Shown here in pieces: positions 31,801-39,958 of a stretch of 40,030 nucleotides of DNA. The DNA is from Bacillus fungorum (GTDB lineage Bacteria; Bacillota; Bacilli; Bacillales; Bacillaceae_G): positions 1 through 40,030 of the forward strand of contig NZ_NWUW01000035.1 of the NCBI RefSeq assembly GCF_002746455.1. The letters run 5' to 3'. A program made the translations under genes and the position numbers. Numbering within the stretch: position 1 is the first letter of the stretch; each line of letters begins with the position of its first letter. The notes under the pieces are model-generated. The model was not told the origin of the DNA, did not search any database, and saw only the letters and a program-made list of their open reading frames with translations.

Positions 31801-32366
31801 TAGCACTTCAAATGTTAACGTATTTAGATGTTGTTACTTCGAATGCACAGACGTGGATGAAAAAAGGCGGCACGGCATCACCGGCAGGTGTACTGTACTT
31901 CCATATTCATAACCCGATTGTTGAGATGAAAGGTGACGCATCGGAAGCAGAAATTGAGAAAGAAATTTTAAAGAAATTTAAAATGAAAGGTCTCGTACTA
32001 GGCGATGCTGACGTTGTTCGTTTAATGGATAACAAACTTTCAACAGGAAGCTCAGATATTATTTCTGCTGGTTTGAAAAAAGACGGTAGCTTTAGTGCGC
32101 GTTCTAGTATTGCAAGTGAACAAGAGTTTAACGTACTGCAAAAATACGTACACCATACGTTTGAAAATATCGGAAAAGACATTACAGAAGGCGTTATCGA
32201 GATTGCTCCTTATAAAAAGGGAAATAAAGCGGCGTGTACGTTCTGTAACTTCAAATCTGTTTGTCAGTTCGATGAATCACTTGAAGATAATCAATTCCGT
32301 ACGTTAAAAGATATGAAAGATAGTGAAGCGATGGAGAAAATTAGAGAGGAGGTTGGCGGAGAATGA
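28851..32366 (+). CDS. addB: AddB subunit of the AddAB helicase-nuclease
   Basis: The protein has 1171 residues. It has an N-terminal P-loop (GRAGSGKST, K14) and an inactivated helicase-like body thought to recognise Chi. The C-terminal nuclease domain has LRIIDYKSS and a 4Fe-4S cluster with ligands C805, C1129, C1132 and C1138 (C-x2-C-x5-C). With AddA it resects double-strand breaks to load RecA and also degrades foreign linear DNA. addA starts inside its stop codon (ATGA), so the subunits are made together. The ATG is preceded by AAAGGTGGGG. Length and motifs are complete. Confidence 0.97.
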   Translation: MSLRFVIGRAGSGKSTLCLHEVQEELKQRPRGETILYLVPEQMTFQTQQALIGSEDVRGSIRAQVFSFSRLAWKVLQEVGGASRLHIDEAGVHMLLRKIVESRKDGLSVFQKAAEQNGFFEHLGSMIAEFKRYNVTPSNVYEMWQQLDAHSSSAEQKLLANKVYDLQLLYDDFERALIGKYLDSEDYLQLLVEKLPQSEYVNGAEIYIDGFHSFSPQELEIVRQLMICGARVTITLTIDEKTLAQPVNELDLFYETTLTYEKIKQVAREEKIEIEKTIPLMEQPRFHSQALAHLEMHYEARPNEKFHGEASVTISTAANLRAEVEGVAREIRRLVADEDYRYRDIAVLLRNGESYYDVMRTLFTDYNIPHFIDEKRPMSHHPLVECIRSTLEIISGNWRYDAVFRCVKTELLYPLDVRKETMREEMDEFENYCLAYGVQGKRWTSEGPWMYRRYRSLEDTNEMITDSEREMEEKINRLRDVVRTPVIRMQKRLKRAGTVMQMCEAVYLFLEELDVPKKLEALRIRAEESGDFLFATDHDQVWEEVMSLLDTFVEMLGEEKMSLSMFTDVMSTGLEALQFANIPPSLDQVLIANIDRSRLSNVKATFVIGVNEGVIPAAPMDEGMLSDEERDVLSAAGIELAPTTRQTLLEEQFVMYQMVTRATEKLYISCPLADEEGKTLLASSFIKKIKRMFPDVKDTFITNDVNDLSRSEQISYVATPEVTLSYVMQQLQTWKRYGFEGNLDFWWDVYNFYVTSDEWKQKSSRVLSSLFYRNRAQKLSTVVSRDLYGDKIKGSVSRMELFNRCAYAHFAQHGLSLRERDIFKLDAPDIGELFHAALKRIADRLLRENRTWADLSIKECEHLSTVVIEEIAPLLQRQILLSSNRHFYLKQKLQQIIFRTSIILREHAKSSGFVPVDLEVPFGMGGTGSLPPMEFSLPNGVKMEVVGRIDRVDKAEDENGTFLRIIDYKSSAKALDLTEVYYGLALQMLTYLDVVTSNAQTWMKKGGTASPAGVLYFHIHNPIVEMKGDASEAEIEKEILKKFKMKGLVLGDADVVRLMDNKLSTGSSDIISAGLKKDGSFSARSSIASEQEFNVLQKYVHHTFENIGKDITEGVIEIAPYKKGNKAACTFCNFKSVCQFDESLEDNQFRTLKDMKDSEAMEKIREEVGGE

Positions 32367-35300
32367 TAGAAAATTGGCCTAAAAAACCAGAAGGTAGTCA
32401 ATGGACAGATGACCAGTGGAAAGCGGTTGTAGCGAACGGACGTGATATTTTAGTCGCAGCAGCAGCTGGATCAGGGAAAACAGCAGTATTAGTTGAACGT
32501 ATTATTAAAAAGATTATAAATGAAGAAAACCCAGTCGATGTCGACCGCCTGCTCGTTGTAACATTTACGAATGCAGCGGCGCAAGAGATGAAAAACAGAA
32601 TTGGGGAAGCGTTAGAAAAAGTATTAATTGATGAACCAGGATCTCAGCACGTAAGAAAGCAGCTGAGCCTATTAAATAAAGCTTCCATTTCAACAATTCA
32701 TTCATTTTGTTTACAAGTCATTAGAGGGTATTATTACATGCTTGATGTTGATCCTCGTTTCCGCATTGCAAATCAAACGGAAAATGAATTGTTAAAAGAA
32801 GAAGTGCTAGATGACATACTAGAAGAAGAGTATGGAATCGAAGATAATACGATATTCTTTGAACTCGTTGATCGTTATACGAGTGATCGTAGTGATGATG
32901 ACTTACAGCGTATGATTTTAGCGCTTCATACAGAATCAAGAGCGCATCCAAATCCGGAAAAATGGCTTGATAAATTAGTAGAAGCATATGATGTAGAAGG
33001 AAAGACGATTGAAGATTTAGTGTACGCTTCTTATTTATTAGAAGATGTGAAATTCCAGCTTGAAACAGCGGAACAGCATATTCGTAAAGCAACTGAACTT
33101 GCAATGCTGCCTGACGGTCCAGCGCCTCGCGTTGAAACCCTGCAAGCAGATGCAGTTTTACTTGGAACTTTATCATCAGCAGCTCGTGAGTCATGGACAA
33201 GCGTGTATGAAGCGATGCAAAATGTATCGTGGCAAACGTTAAAGCGCATTAAGAAAAGTGATTACAATGAAGATATTGTAAAACAAGTAGACTCTCTTCG
33301 TAATAAAGCGAAAGATGAAGTGAAGAAGTTACAAGAAGAGCTATTTAGCCGCAAACCTGAAAGTTTCTTACGAGATTTTCAAGATATGCACCCTGTATTA
33401 GAAAAGCTTGTTCAACTTGTAAAAGTATTTACAGAGCGTTTCCAAGCGATGAAGCGAGATAAAGGAATGGTCGATTTCACAGATTTAGAGCATTTTTGTT
33501 TGCAAATTTTAAGTGAGCAAAGTGAAGACGGTGAAATGAAGCCGTCAGCAGTAGCGCTTCAATATCGTAATAAATTTGCTGAAGTACTAGTTGATGAATA
33601 TCAAGATACGAACTTCGTGCAGGAATCCATTATTAAATTCGTAACGAAAGATTCTGAGAGTGAAGGGAACTTGTTCATGGTAGGTGACGTGAAGCAGTCG
33701 ATCTATCGTTTCCGACTAGCAGAACCAGGCTTATTCCTAGGTAAGTATAAGCGCTTCACACAAGAAGGATCGGGCGGCGGAATGAAAATTGACTTAGCGA
33801 AAAACTTCCGTAGTCGTCATGAAGTATTGGCAGGTACGAATTTCATCTTCAAACAAATTATGGGCCAAGAAGTTGGAGAAATCGACTACGATGCTGACGC
33901 TGAATTAAAGCTAGGTGCTAGCTATCCAATAGGTGAAGATGTAGCAGCTGAGCTATTATGTATTCAGCAAACGGAAGAAGAAGTAATAGACGGTGAAGAA
34001 GGTGCAGAAGTCGAAAAAGCGCAGCTTGAAGCTCGTCTTATGGCGCAGCGCATTAAAGCGATGGTTGATTCAGGATATGAAGTATATGATCGTAAAACGG
34101 ATAGTATGCGCCCTGTACAATACCGCGACTTCGTTATTTTACTTCGCTCGATGCCATGGGCGCCACAAATTATGGAAGAGTTAAAGTTGCAAGGAATTCC
34201 AGTATACGCTGATCTTGCGACTGGTTATTTTGAGGCGACAGAAGTAAATATTATGATGAACGTATTCCGCGTTATTGATAATCCGATGCAAGATATTCCG
34301 CTTGCAGCAGTGCTTCGTTCACCAATTGTTGGACTAAATGATGAAGAACTTGCGACGCTTCGTGCTCATGGGAAGAAAGGTTCGTTTTATGAAGTCATGA
34401 GCTCATTCTTAAAAGGGGCACCGCTTGAAGAAGAGCAAGAACTACATGATAAATTAGAGTGGTTTTATAACTTACTGCAAGGATGGCGTGAATTCGCACG
34501 TCAACAGTCTCTTTCTGATTTAATTTGGAAAGTGTATGGTGAGACAGGTTATTATGACTTTGTTGGTGGTTTACCTGCTGGAAAGCAAAGGCAAGCAAAC
34601 TTACGTGTACTATATGACCGTGCGAGACAATATGAAGCAACCTCGTTTAGAGGATTATTCCGCTTCTTACGTTTTATTGAACGTATTTTAGAACGTGGTG
34701 ATGATATGGGAACGGCGAGAGCTTTAGGTGAACAAGAAGATGTCGTTCGCATTATGACAATTCATAAAAGTAAAGGACTTGAGTTCCCAGTCGTATTCGT
34801 AGCTGGACTAGGTCGCCGCTTTAATACACAAGACTTAATGAAACGTTTCTTACTGCATAAAGACTTCGGTTTCGGTTCGCAATTTATTGATCCTCGTAAA
34901 CGAATTAAATATACGACATTATCGCAACTCGCGATTAAGCGTAAAATGAAAATGGAATTAATTGCGGAAGAAATGCGCGTATTATACGTAGCGTTAACGC
35001 GTGCAAAAGAGAAGTTAATTTTAATTGGAACGGTTAAGGATGCAAATAAAGAAATGGAAAAATGGCTTGATGCGAGGGAGCATAGTGAATGGCTATTACC
35101 AGATCACATACGTGCTGGGGCGTCTTGTTATTTAGACTGGATTGCACCTTCATTATATAGACATCGTGATAGTGAAATGCTTCTTGAATTAGGACAAGGA
35201 AGCATTCCGGGTGAAATTTATGAATATGACACTAGCTGGAAAGTAGAAGTTGTAGACGGTAACACGTTACTTGCGCCAGAGCCGGTTCGAGAAGAGAAAC

Positions 35301-36088
35301 AAGAACTGTTAGAAGCACTTCGTGAGAAAAAGGCTGTTCCCCTGCAAAGTGAACGAAAAGAAGAAGTGTACGACAGATTAATGTGGAAGTACGGATATGA
35401 GGATGCAACATCCCATCGTGCGAAGCAATCTGTTACAGAAATAAAGAGAAATTATCAATCTGAAGAAGGTAGCGATAACGCCTTTATTAAAAAACTACGT
35501 GCACCAATTAAAATACGTCCGCGCTTTATGGAGAAAAAAGGGTTAACGTACGCTGAAAGAGGTACGGCAGTTCACGCTGTTATGCAGCATGTTGATTTGA
35601 AAAAGCCGATTACAGAAGAAGTGATTCGAGAGCAAATCGCAGGAATGGTAAATAAGGAATTATTAACATTCGAGCAGGCGGAAGAAATAGCAATTGAAAA
35701 AGTAATTTCATTCTTTGACAGTGACTTAGGTAAAAGGGTATTAGCGGCAAAAAGTGTAGAGCGTGAAGTACCATTTACGATGATGCTTGCAGCAGAAGAA
35801 GCATATCAAGATTGGCAAGGGAAGAGTGAAGAAACGATTCTTGTCCAAGGGGTTATCGACTGCATGATTGAAGAGGAAGATGGTATCACGTTAATTGACT
35901 TTAAAACGGATACGATTGAAGGGAAATTCCCAGGCGGATTCGAACAAGCGAAACCAATTTTAGAAGATCGATATAAAGTGCAGCTTTCGTTATATGCAAA
36001 AGCACTTGAGAAAAGCTTGCAACATCCTGTGAAAGAGAAATGTTTATACTTCTTTGATGGCAATCATGTTGTAAAAGTTGAGGAATAG
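32363..36088 (+). CDS. addA: AddA subunit of the AddAB helicase-nuclease
   Basis: The 1241-residue UvrD/RecB-type helicase has Walker A AAAGSGKT (K39), motif Ia VTFTNAAAQEMK, Walker B VDEYQDTN, motif III VGDVKQSIYRFR, motif V IMTIHKSKGLEFPVVFVAGL and motif VI VLYVALTRAKEKL. A C-terminal PD-(D/E)XK nuclease domain has ITLIDFKTD and QLSLYAKALEK. It drives 3'-5' unwinding and cuts the 3'-ended strand until Chi. It overlaps addB by four bases. A small zinc-ribbon/HhH gene follows 12 bases after its stop codon. Confidence 0.97.
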   Translation: MIENWPKKPEGSQWTDDQWKAVVANGRDILVAAAAGSGKTAVLVERIIKKIINEENPVDVDRLLVVTFTNAAAQEMKNRIGEALEKVLIDEPGSQHVRKQLSLLNKASISTIHSFCLQVIRGYYYMLDVDPRFRIANQTENELLKEEVLDDILEEEYGIEDNTIFFELVDRYTSDRSDDDLQRMILALHTESRAHPNPEKWLDKLVEAYDVEGKTIEDLVYASYLLEDVKFQLETAEQHIRKATELAMLPDGPAPRVETLQADAVLLGTLSSAARESWTSVYEAMQNVSWQTLKRIKKSDYNEDIVKQVDSLRNKAKDEVKKLQEELFSRKPESFLRDFQDMHPVLEKLVQLVKVFTERFQAMKRDKGMVDFTDLEHFCLQILSEQSEDGEMKPSAVALQYRNKFAEVLVDEYQDTNFVQESIIKFVTKDSESEGNLFMVGDVKQSIYRFRLAEPGLFLGKYKRFTQEGSGGGMKIDLAKNFRSRHEVLAGTNFIFKQIMGQEVGEIDYDADAELKLGASYPIGEDVAAELLCIQQTEEEVIDGEEGAEVEKAQLEARLMAQRIKAMVDSGYEVYDRKTDSMRPVQYRDFVILLRSMPWAPQIMEELKLQGIPVYADLATGYFEATEVNIMMNVFRVIDNPMQDIPLAAVLRSPIVGLNDEELATLRAHGKKGSFYEVMSSFLKGAPLEEEQELHDKLEWFYNLLQGWREFARQQSLSDLIWKVYGETGYYDFVGGLPAGKQRQANLRVLYDRARQYEATSFRGLFRFLRFIERILERGDDMGTARALGEQEDVVRIMTIHKSKGLEFPVVFVAGLGRRFNTQDLMKRFLLHKDFGFGSQFIDPRKRIKYTTLSQLAIKRKMKMELIAEEMRVLYVALTRAKEKLILIGTVKDANKEMEKWLDAREHSEWLLPDHIRAGASCYLDWIAPSLYRHRDSEMLLELGQGSIPGEIYEYDTSWKVEVVDGNTLLAPEPVREEKQELLEALREKKAVPLQSERKEEVYDRLMWKYGYEDATSHRAKQSVTEIKRNYQSEEGSDNAFIKKLRAPIKIRPRFMEKKGLTYAERGTAVHAVMQHVDLKKPITEEVIREQIAGMVNKELLTFEQAEEIAIEKVISFFDSDLGKRVLAAKSVEREVPFTMMLAAEEAYQDWQGKSEETILVQGVIDCMIEEEDGITLIDFKTDTIEGKFPGGFEQAKPILEDRYKVQLSLYAKALEKSLQHPVKEKCLYFFDGNHVVKVEE

Positions 36089-36100
36089 AGGAACTTGAAA

Positions 36101-36406
36101 ATGGCAACAGAAAAAACGGAAAAAACGTTAAGAACGTTAAGAACGTGTGAAAAAGGACATGAGTACTATAAAAGTAGCGATTGTCCAACTTGTCCAACCT
36201 GTGAGAAAGAGAGAACACCGAAAGAAGGTTTTCTCTCTCTTCTTTCAGCGCCAGCAAGAAGGGCACTAGAACATCATGGCATTCATACTGTAGAAGAACT
36301 CTCAAAGTATAGCGAGAAAGAAATTTTACAATTCCATGGTATGGGACCGGCATCGATGCCAAAGCTTAGAAAGGCTTTGGAGGAGAGTGGGTTATCATTT
36401 AAATAA
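36101..36406 (+). CDS. Small zinc-ribbon plus HhH (RpoA-CTD-like) protein
   Basis: In this 101-residue protein, residues 13-37 hold a cysteine/histidine cluster (TCEKGHEYYKSSDCPTCPTC) that looks like a zinc ribbon. Residues about 45-100 (LSAPARRALEHHGIHTVEEL, then HGMGPASMPKLRKALEESGL) resemble the C-terminal domain of RNA polymerase alpha, a helix-hairpin-helix fold that binds DNA. ATG at 36101 is chosen with GAGGA eight bases upstream; a TTG two codons earlier is open. It follows addA by 12 bases and shares its transcript. Two short in-frame tandem repeats (TLRTLRT and CPTCPTC) are visible in the DNA. Role unknown. Confidence 0.75.
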   Translation: MATEKTEKTLRTLRTCEKGHEYYKSSDCPTCPTCEKERTPKEGFLSLLSAPARRALEHHGIHTVEELSKYSEKEILQFHGMGPASMPKLRKALEESGLSFK

Positions 36407-36450
36407 AATGAAACAGTGGAGTTTTTTAATAGTCTTGAATGAGATAAAGG

Positions 36451-36479
36451 AAAAAGTAGGAGAATATCTCCTACTTTTT
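36451..36479. terminator. Bidirectional terminator between addBA and gerP operons
   Basis: AAAAAGTAGGAGA and TCTCCTACTTTTT form a perfect 13-bp stem with A- and T-runs on the outside, closing both converging operons. Confidence 0.9.
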
Positions 36480-36483
36480 TACT

Positions 36484-36699
36484 TTACGCTGTTCCAATCT
36501 GATCTTGATCGGCCACATCAGAATCAAACGTATTTGTTGCACTAACACCACTAAACGTATTCACGACAAATCCAACATTGGAAGCTCCAGATCCATTATA
36601 CGCTTTCGTGTTTTCTTTCGGAGACACGTTATAAAAATCCCCTAAATTAAAAGAACCATTACTGTTTTGAACAACGAGGTTTCCAACAACAGAAGGCAT
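36484..36699 (-). CDS. gerPF: Spore germination protein GerPF
   Basis: The 71-residue protein starts MPSVVGNLVVQNSNGSFNLG. The pattern G-x-F-N-x-GD followed by SVSPK-like and a final DSDVADQDQI is shared with GerPA at the other end of the operon; both are GerPA/GerPF-type coat proteins. GerP proteins reside in the inner spore coat and are needed for germinants to pass through it. The ATG at 36699 has AGGTGG five bases upstream; a GTG three codons earlier overlaps it. It is the last gene of the gerP operon. Confidence 0.93.
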   Translation of the reverse strand: MPSVVGNLVVQNSNGSFNLGDFYNVSPKENTKAYNGSGASNVGFVVNTFSGVSATNTFDSDVADQDQIGTA

Positions 36700-36732
36700 A
36701 CCATCCACCTACTTTACTAAGCTTTTTAATTA

Positions 36733-37128
36733 CTATATGAATGATTGAGCGGAAGGTTCATCCGTAATATATTGGCGGATTTGCATAATACGAGAGTTAT
36801 TAAAAGCATAGTCAACATTTCCAATTTGAAAGCAAGCGGCATTTAAAAGAGATCGTATAGCAACATTATCTACATTAATAAAAGGACACTCATTTATAAT
36901 ATTCATTTTAATATCTGTGAATCTTTTGGGAATTGTAATGTACTCATCTGTAAAAATTTCGAAATCCTCTAAACGTCCTTCATTTTTTAAATAAAAAGGG
37001 ATTTCTCGGTGAACAATAAGCGCTCTACTTTTTAATTCCATTTGATTTACATCACCGATTTGAAAGACGCCGCTAATCCCCATAGAAATAACAGAAGCAT
37101 TTTGGACAACTGAAATATGACGCAGCAT
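36733..37128 (-). CDS. gerPE: Spore germination protein GerPE
   Basis: The protein has 131 residues. The N-terminal half contains ASVISMGISGVFQIGDVNQM, the 'SGVFQIGD' motif found throughout GerP proteins, and a second copy (ACFQIGNVD) stands near the C-terminus. No signal peptide or membrane helix is present, in line with coat assembly from the mother cell. AAGGAG is seven bases before the ATG. It is the fifth gene of the operon, 11 bases behind gerPD and 33 bases before gerPF. Confidence 0.93.
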   Translation of the reverse strand: MLRHISVVQNASVISMGISGVFQIGDVNQMELKSRALIVHREIPFYLKNEGRLEDFEIFTDEYITIPKRFTDIKMNIINECPFINVDNVAIRSLLNAACFQIGNVDYAFNNSRIMQIRQYITDEPSAQSFI

Positions 37129-37139
37129 AGTTTTTCTCC

Positions 37140-37334
37140 TTATCCTGGAGTAATAGGGACATCTGTTACTAATGGTACAAATGGGCCCTCTGTAACCGAT
37201 TCAGCTGGTGTATCAAGAATAGAAGATAAAATAAGGAAGTTTGCATCCCCGATTAAAAAGAGTGCGGACGACGATACACCGTTCATTTTAATCTGTCCGA
37301 CTTTTAATTCACGATTTACAACGTTAAGGTTCAT
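37140..37334 (-). CDS. gerPD: Spore germination protein GerPD
   Basis: The 64-residue protein has the GerP core (VGQIKMNGVSSSALFLIGDA) and a Pro/Val-rich C-terminus. Its length and its place between gerPC and gerPE agree with the operon in B. cereus and B. subtilis. AAAGGAG precedes the ATG by nine bases or so, and gerPC ends six bases upstream. Confidence 0.92.
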   Translation of the reverse strand: MNLNVVNRELKVGQIKMNGVSSSALFLIGDANFLILSSILDTPAESVTEGPFVPLVTDVPITPG

Positions 37335-37340
37335 ACATAC

Positions 37341-37955
37341 TTACTCCTTTCGGAAATTGCCCGGTATGTGTTGAATAAAAGATAGAAAGGCTTTGTCGAT
37401 ATCATGTTTCATTGCTTGAATAATGATATCTCGTAAATAATCTGGATCTGTTGAAACCCCTTCATATGATTGTGCTTGTGATAAATAATAAGGAAGTCTA
37501 TGCTCCATCTGTTTTTTTATGTCATCAACCATCATTTGTCGATACATTTCATCGAGCGGTGTTCTCTCTTCTTGTTCAAAATGGAGAATTCGATTATACG
37601 CTTCTTCATCTAAGTAACGATGCATTTCTTGAAGGATTCCTTGGTAAAAGTCTGGATTTGTGTCAGTTTCAGGATTGACCTTTAAAGTTTCTGTATCAAC
37701 TTGAAAATCCTCAATTTTCTGCTCTTTTGCTGAAAATGGATTTAACCCAATATTTAAAGTGCCATTTAAATTTTCAACTTTTAATTGATCGAATTTGTAT
37801 TCCACTTTTCCTACAGAAGAGGAGGGGCGATTTTTTAATTCGTTAAGCTCTTCTTGTAATAGGCGCACTTGATCTTCTAAATTCAGGATGGCTGCTTGTT
37901 GTGTTTGAAGAGTTTGCTGAAGTTGGTGTAAGTAAGTATATATATCTTGATTCAT
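37341..37955 (-). CDS. gerPC: Spore germination protein GerPC
   Basis: The 204-residue protein is the largest in the operon. Residues 1-45 form a coiled coil (YTYLHQLQQTLQTQQAAILN and on), followed by a beta segment with FDQLKVENLNGTLNIGL that echoes the GerP core, and a charged helical C-terminal half. Unlike the others it is soluble and helical, and may organise the small GerP proteins. ATG at 37955 has AAGGAGG nine bases upstream; the frame runs seven codons further back through that site. Confidence 0.93.
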   Translation of the reverse strand: MNQDIYTYLHQLQQTLQTQQAAILNLEDQVRLLQEELNELKNRPSSSVGKVEYKFDQLKVENLNGTLNIGLNPFSAKEQKIEDFQVDTETLKVNPETDTNPDFYQGILQEMHRYLDEEAYNRILHFEQEERTPLDEMYRQMMVDDIKKQMEHRLPYYLSQAQSYEGVSTDPDYLRDIIIQAMKHDIDKAFLSFIQHIPGNFRKE

Positions 37956-38019
37956 TTTGTGAAACCTCCTTTTCAATAGGGAGGGTATATTCCTGCTATA
38001 TATTTATGACAAGGATGTC

Positions 38020-38226
38020 TTAAGAAGAACTAGTTGATGGTTTGATAGAAATAATTTGTCCTTTCGCCTGTAGTGGGCGAAGGGGCTCTGTAAATCCGCC
38101 CGTATTTGCAAATTTCGATAGAGCTTTAATACTTCCAGCAGTACCAATTTGAAATACAGAAGAGGTTGTAATGCTATCAATTTTAATGCTGTTAATGATG
38201 ATGCTTTGGTTTACATAAAAATTCAA
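38020..38226 (-). CDS. gerPB: Spore germination protein GerPB
   Basis: The protein has 68 residues, with the GerP core SIKIDSITTSSVFQIGTAG in the first half and a Ser-rich end. The start codon is TTG, with GGGGG eight bases upstream; no ATG in that frame has a ribosome site. It lies second in the operon, 14 bases after gerPA and 64 bases before gerPC. Confidence 0.92.
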   Translation of the reverse strand: MNFYVNQSIIINSIKIDSITTSSVFQIGTAGSIKALSKFANTGGFTEPLRPLQAKGQIISIKPSTSSS

Positions 38227-38240
38227 TACAATCGCCCCCT

Positions 38241-38462
38241 TTAAGTTGAACCAATTATCGCTTGATCAACGATATCTGAATCATTGACAGTCGTTGAATT
38301 TTGATAATTGTAGACAGAAATATTATCTCCAACGTTAAAAGAGCCGGCACCGGCAAAAGCACGGGAGTAACTAATAGGTCTAATCGCAAATACATCTCCA
38401 ATATGAAAAATACCACTGGATCCAATATTGACGATACGAATATGTCCGACCATAGCTGGCAT
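38241..38462 (-). CDS. gerPA: Spore germination protein GerPA
   Basis: In this 73-residue protein, MPAMVGHIRIVNIGSSGIFH followed by IGDVF is the N-terminal GerP core, then SFNVGD and the final NDSDIVDQAIIGS, parallel to GerPF. It is the first gene of the operon. AAAGGTG is six bases before the ATG at 38462; three codons of open frame upstream are not used. A sigma-K type promoter lies 38-65 bases upstream, consistent with late mother-cell expression during coat assembly. Confidence 0.94.
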   Translation of the reverse strand: MPAMVGHIRIVNIGSSGIFHIGDVFAIRPISYSRAFAGAGSFNVGDNISVYNYQNSTTVNDSDIVDQAIIGST

Positions 38463-38499
38463 ACAAAACACCTTTCGTTTTTAAAATTTTCTTTTCTAC

Positions 38500-38527
38500 T
38501 ATTATATGGGCGTTTTCAATAAAATGT
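38500..38527 (-). promoter_or_regulatory. Sigma-K type promoter of the gerP operon
   Basis: On the minus strand, CATATAATA (38508-38500) matches the sigma-K -10 pattern CATA-N3-TA exactly, and AC stands 17 bases upstream as the minimal -35. The gerP operon is known to be transcribed by sigma-K in the mother cell. Confidence 0.7.
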
Positions 38528-38558
38528 GTACTTTTTTGAAATAAAAGAATCGCACACA

Positions 38559-38738
38559 TTATTGCGTGTGTATTTCGAGCGTTTTAGTAGGTTGTAAATC
38601 CGTATGTACATGCCAAATCACATTTAAGAGCCTGTCCAGTTCTTGGCTACAATGCACTGTTTTTTGAGAAGTCATTCCGTAGCGTTCAGCAAAATAAATC
38701 ATTTTTTCACGTTTTTTTTCAATCGCTTGCTCAAACAT
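38559..38738 (-). CDS. Spo0E-like aspartyl-phosphate phosphatase (YisI-like)
   Basis: The 59-residue two-helix protein has a charged first helix (MFEQAIEKKREKMIYFAERY) and the second-helix signature SQELDRLLN of the Spo0E family. Such proteins dephosphorylate Spo0A~P and hold back sporulation. B. subtilis has the Spo0E paralogue yisI at the same place beside gerPA. ATG at 38738 is preferred (GGAG nine bases upstream); an ATG five codons earlier has no clear site. A weak hairpin (CACAC/GTGTG) overlaps its stop, so some transcripts may run into gerP. Confidence 0.85.
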   Translation of the reverse strand: MFEQAIEKKREKMIYFAERYGMTSQKTVHCSQELDRLLNVIWHVHTDLQPTKTLEIHTQ

Positions 38739-38975
38739 TGAAATCGGCTCCATCTCTAAATGAAATTTTTAGTATATATGTAGTACATATTATACAAAAA
38801 TCCCATAAAAAAGAAACACCTTCGCTAAAAAAAGTAAAATTTCTACATTTTATGCCAAATATAAAAGAGTAACGAATAGAATAGGAGAAGAATATTGTAA
38901 AAATTAGCGTGCATGAGAAGGTTTTTTTCTTGCGGATGCGAATACAATTAAAGGGTATGAGTTTTAGGATGGAGA

Positions 38976-39884
38976 GTGGAAATATTGCGTTTGGTAACGG
39001 CGAAAAAAGATGAAAAGGTATTTGTAGGCATTGTGGATGAAGAGGAAGAAAAGGTATTGCACTTAAGAGAAGCGCAAAGGCAAAAGGGAGAAAAGGTTAC
39101 AATCCCCATTACAATGTTAGAGTGTATTGAAAGAGGGACTGAATGTTTTGAGAAAGTATGTGAAATTGTAAATTGGGCAAAAGAGCATGGGGAAACGGCG
39201 TATTATCCGTTAACTGAGGTGAAAATATTAGCACCGATTCCAAGGCCAAGAAAGAATATTCTTTGCGTTGGAAAAAACTATCGTGAGCATGCGATAGAAA
39301 TGGGCGGAATAGAGTCCATTCCAGAAAATATAATGATCTTTACGAAAGCGCCAACGACAGTTATTGGAATGAATGAAAAAATTAATAGTCATCCCCACGC
39401 AACGAATGAACTAGACTATGAAGGAGAACTAGCTATCATCATTGGTAAGCGAGGGAAACAAATAAAAAAAGAAAAAGCGCTCGAGCATGTTTTTGGTTAT
39501 ACCATTATAAATGATATAACTGCTCGCGACATTCAAAGGAAGCATAAACAATTTTTCCTTGGAAAAAGTTTCGATACATTTTGTCCGATGGGACCGTATT
39601 TAATTCATAAATCGATGGTTAGTGCGCCAAATGCGTTACACATTGAAACGGTAGTAAATGGGGAAGTAAGGCAAACTTCAAATACAAATAAAATGATTTT
39701 TTCAATAGAAGAAATTATTTCAACAATAAGTAAAGGAATGACATTAGAACCAGGAGATATTATCGCAACAGGAACGCCAGCTGGTGTCGGAAAAGGTTTC
39801 ACACCACCGAAGTTTTTACATGCTGGTGATGAAGTGGTCATTACAGTAGAGGGAATTGGTACTTTGCGAAATGTAGTGAAATGA
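38976..39884 (+). CDS. Fumarylacetoacetate hydrolase-family protein (YisK-like)
   Basis: The protein has 302 residues. The first 85 form an extra N-terminal domain, followed by the FAH domain with metal ligands E149 and E151 (LDYEGELAII) and D180 (IINDITARDIQ). K100, H105 and the closing EPGDIIATGTPAGVG are also conserved. Family members act on beta-diketo acids or oxaloacetate; B. subtilis YisK, in the same position next to gerP and yisI, has a related activity. The GTG start at 38976 has AGGA about six bases upstream. It is now followed directly by an IS element. Confidence 0.88.
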   Translation: MEILRLVTAKKDEKVFVGIVDEEEEKVLHLREAQRQKGEKVTIPITMLECIERGTECFEKVCEIVNWAKEHGETAYYPLTEVKILAPIPRPRKNILCVGKNYREHAIEMGGIESIPENIMIFTKAPTTVIGMNEKINSHPHATNELDYEGELAIIIGKRGKQIKKEKALEHVFGYTIINDITARDIQRKHKQFFLGKSFDTFCPMGPYLIHKSMVSAPNALHIETVVNGEVRQTSNTNKMIFSIEEIISTISKGMTLEPGDIIATGTPAGVGKGFTPPKFLHAGDEVVITVEGIGTLRNVVK

Positions 39885-39905
39885 AAAAAGAGCTATCTTA
39901 TCGTG

Positions 39906-39953
39906 AACTGCACCCCAATTGTTAGACACAGTCTAACAATTGGAGGTGCAGTT
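39906..39953 (+). repeat. IS end hairpin covering the orfA ribosome site
   Basis: The arm starting AACTGCACC, through CCAATTGTTAGAC, pairs with GTCTAACAATTGG then AGGTGCAGTT, with one bulged base and an ACA loop. The 3' arm contains GGAGG, the orfA ribosome site, and five Ts follow. It can thus hide the site in read-through RNA and may act as a terminator for the yisK-like gene. Confidence 0.7.
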
Positions 39954-39958
39954 TTTCT

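Noticed and set aside
36121..36210. CRISPR-like or satellite repeat in the gene after addA
   Set aside because: The repeats are two or three 9-base units within the reading frame, explained by repeated codons; there are no spacers.
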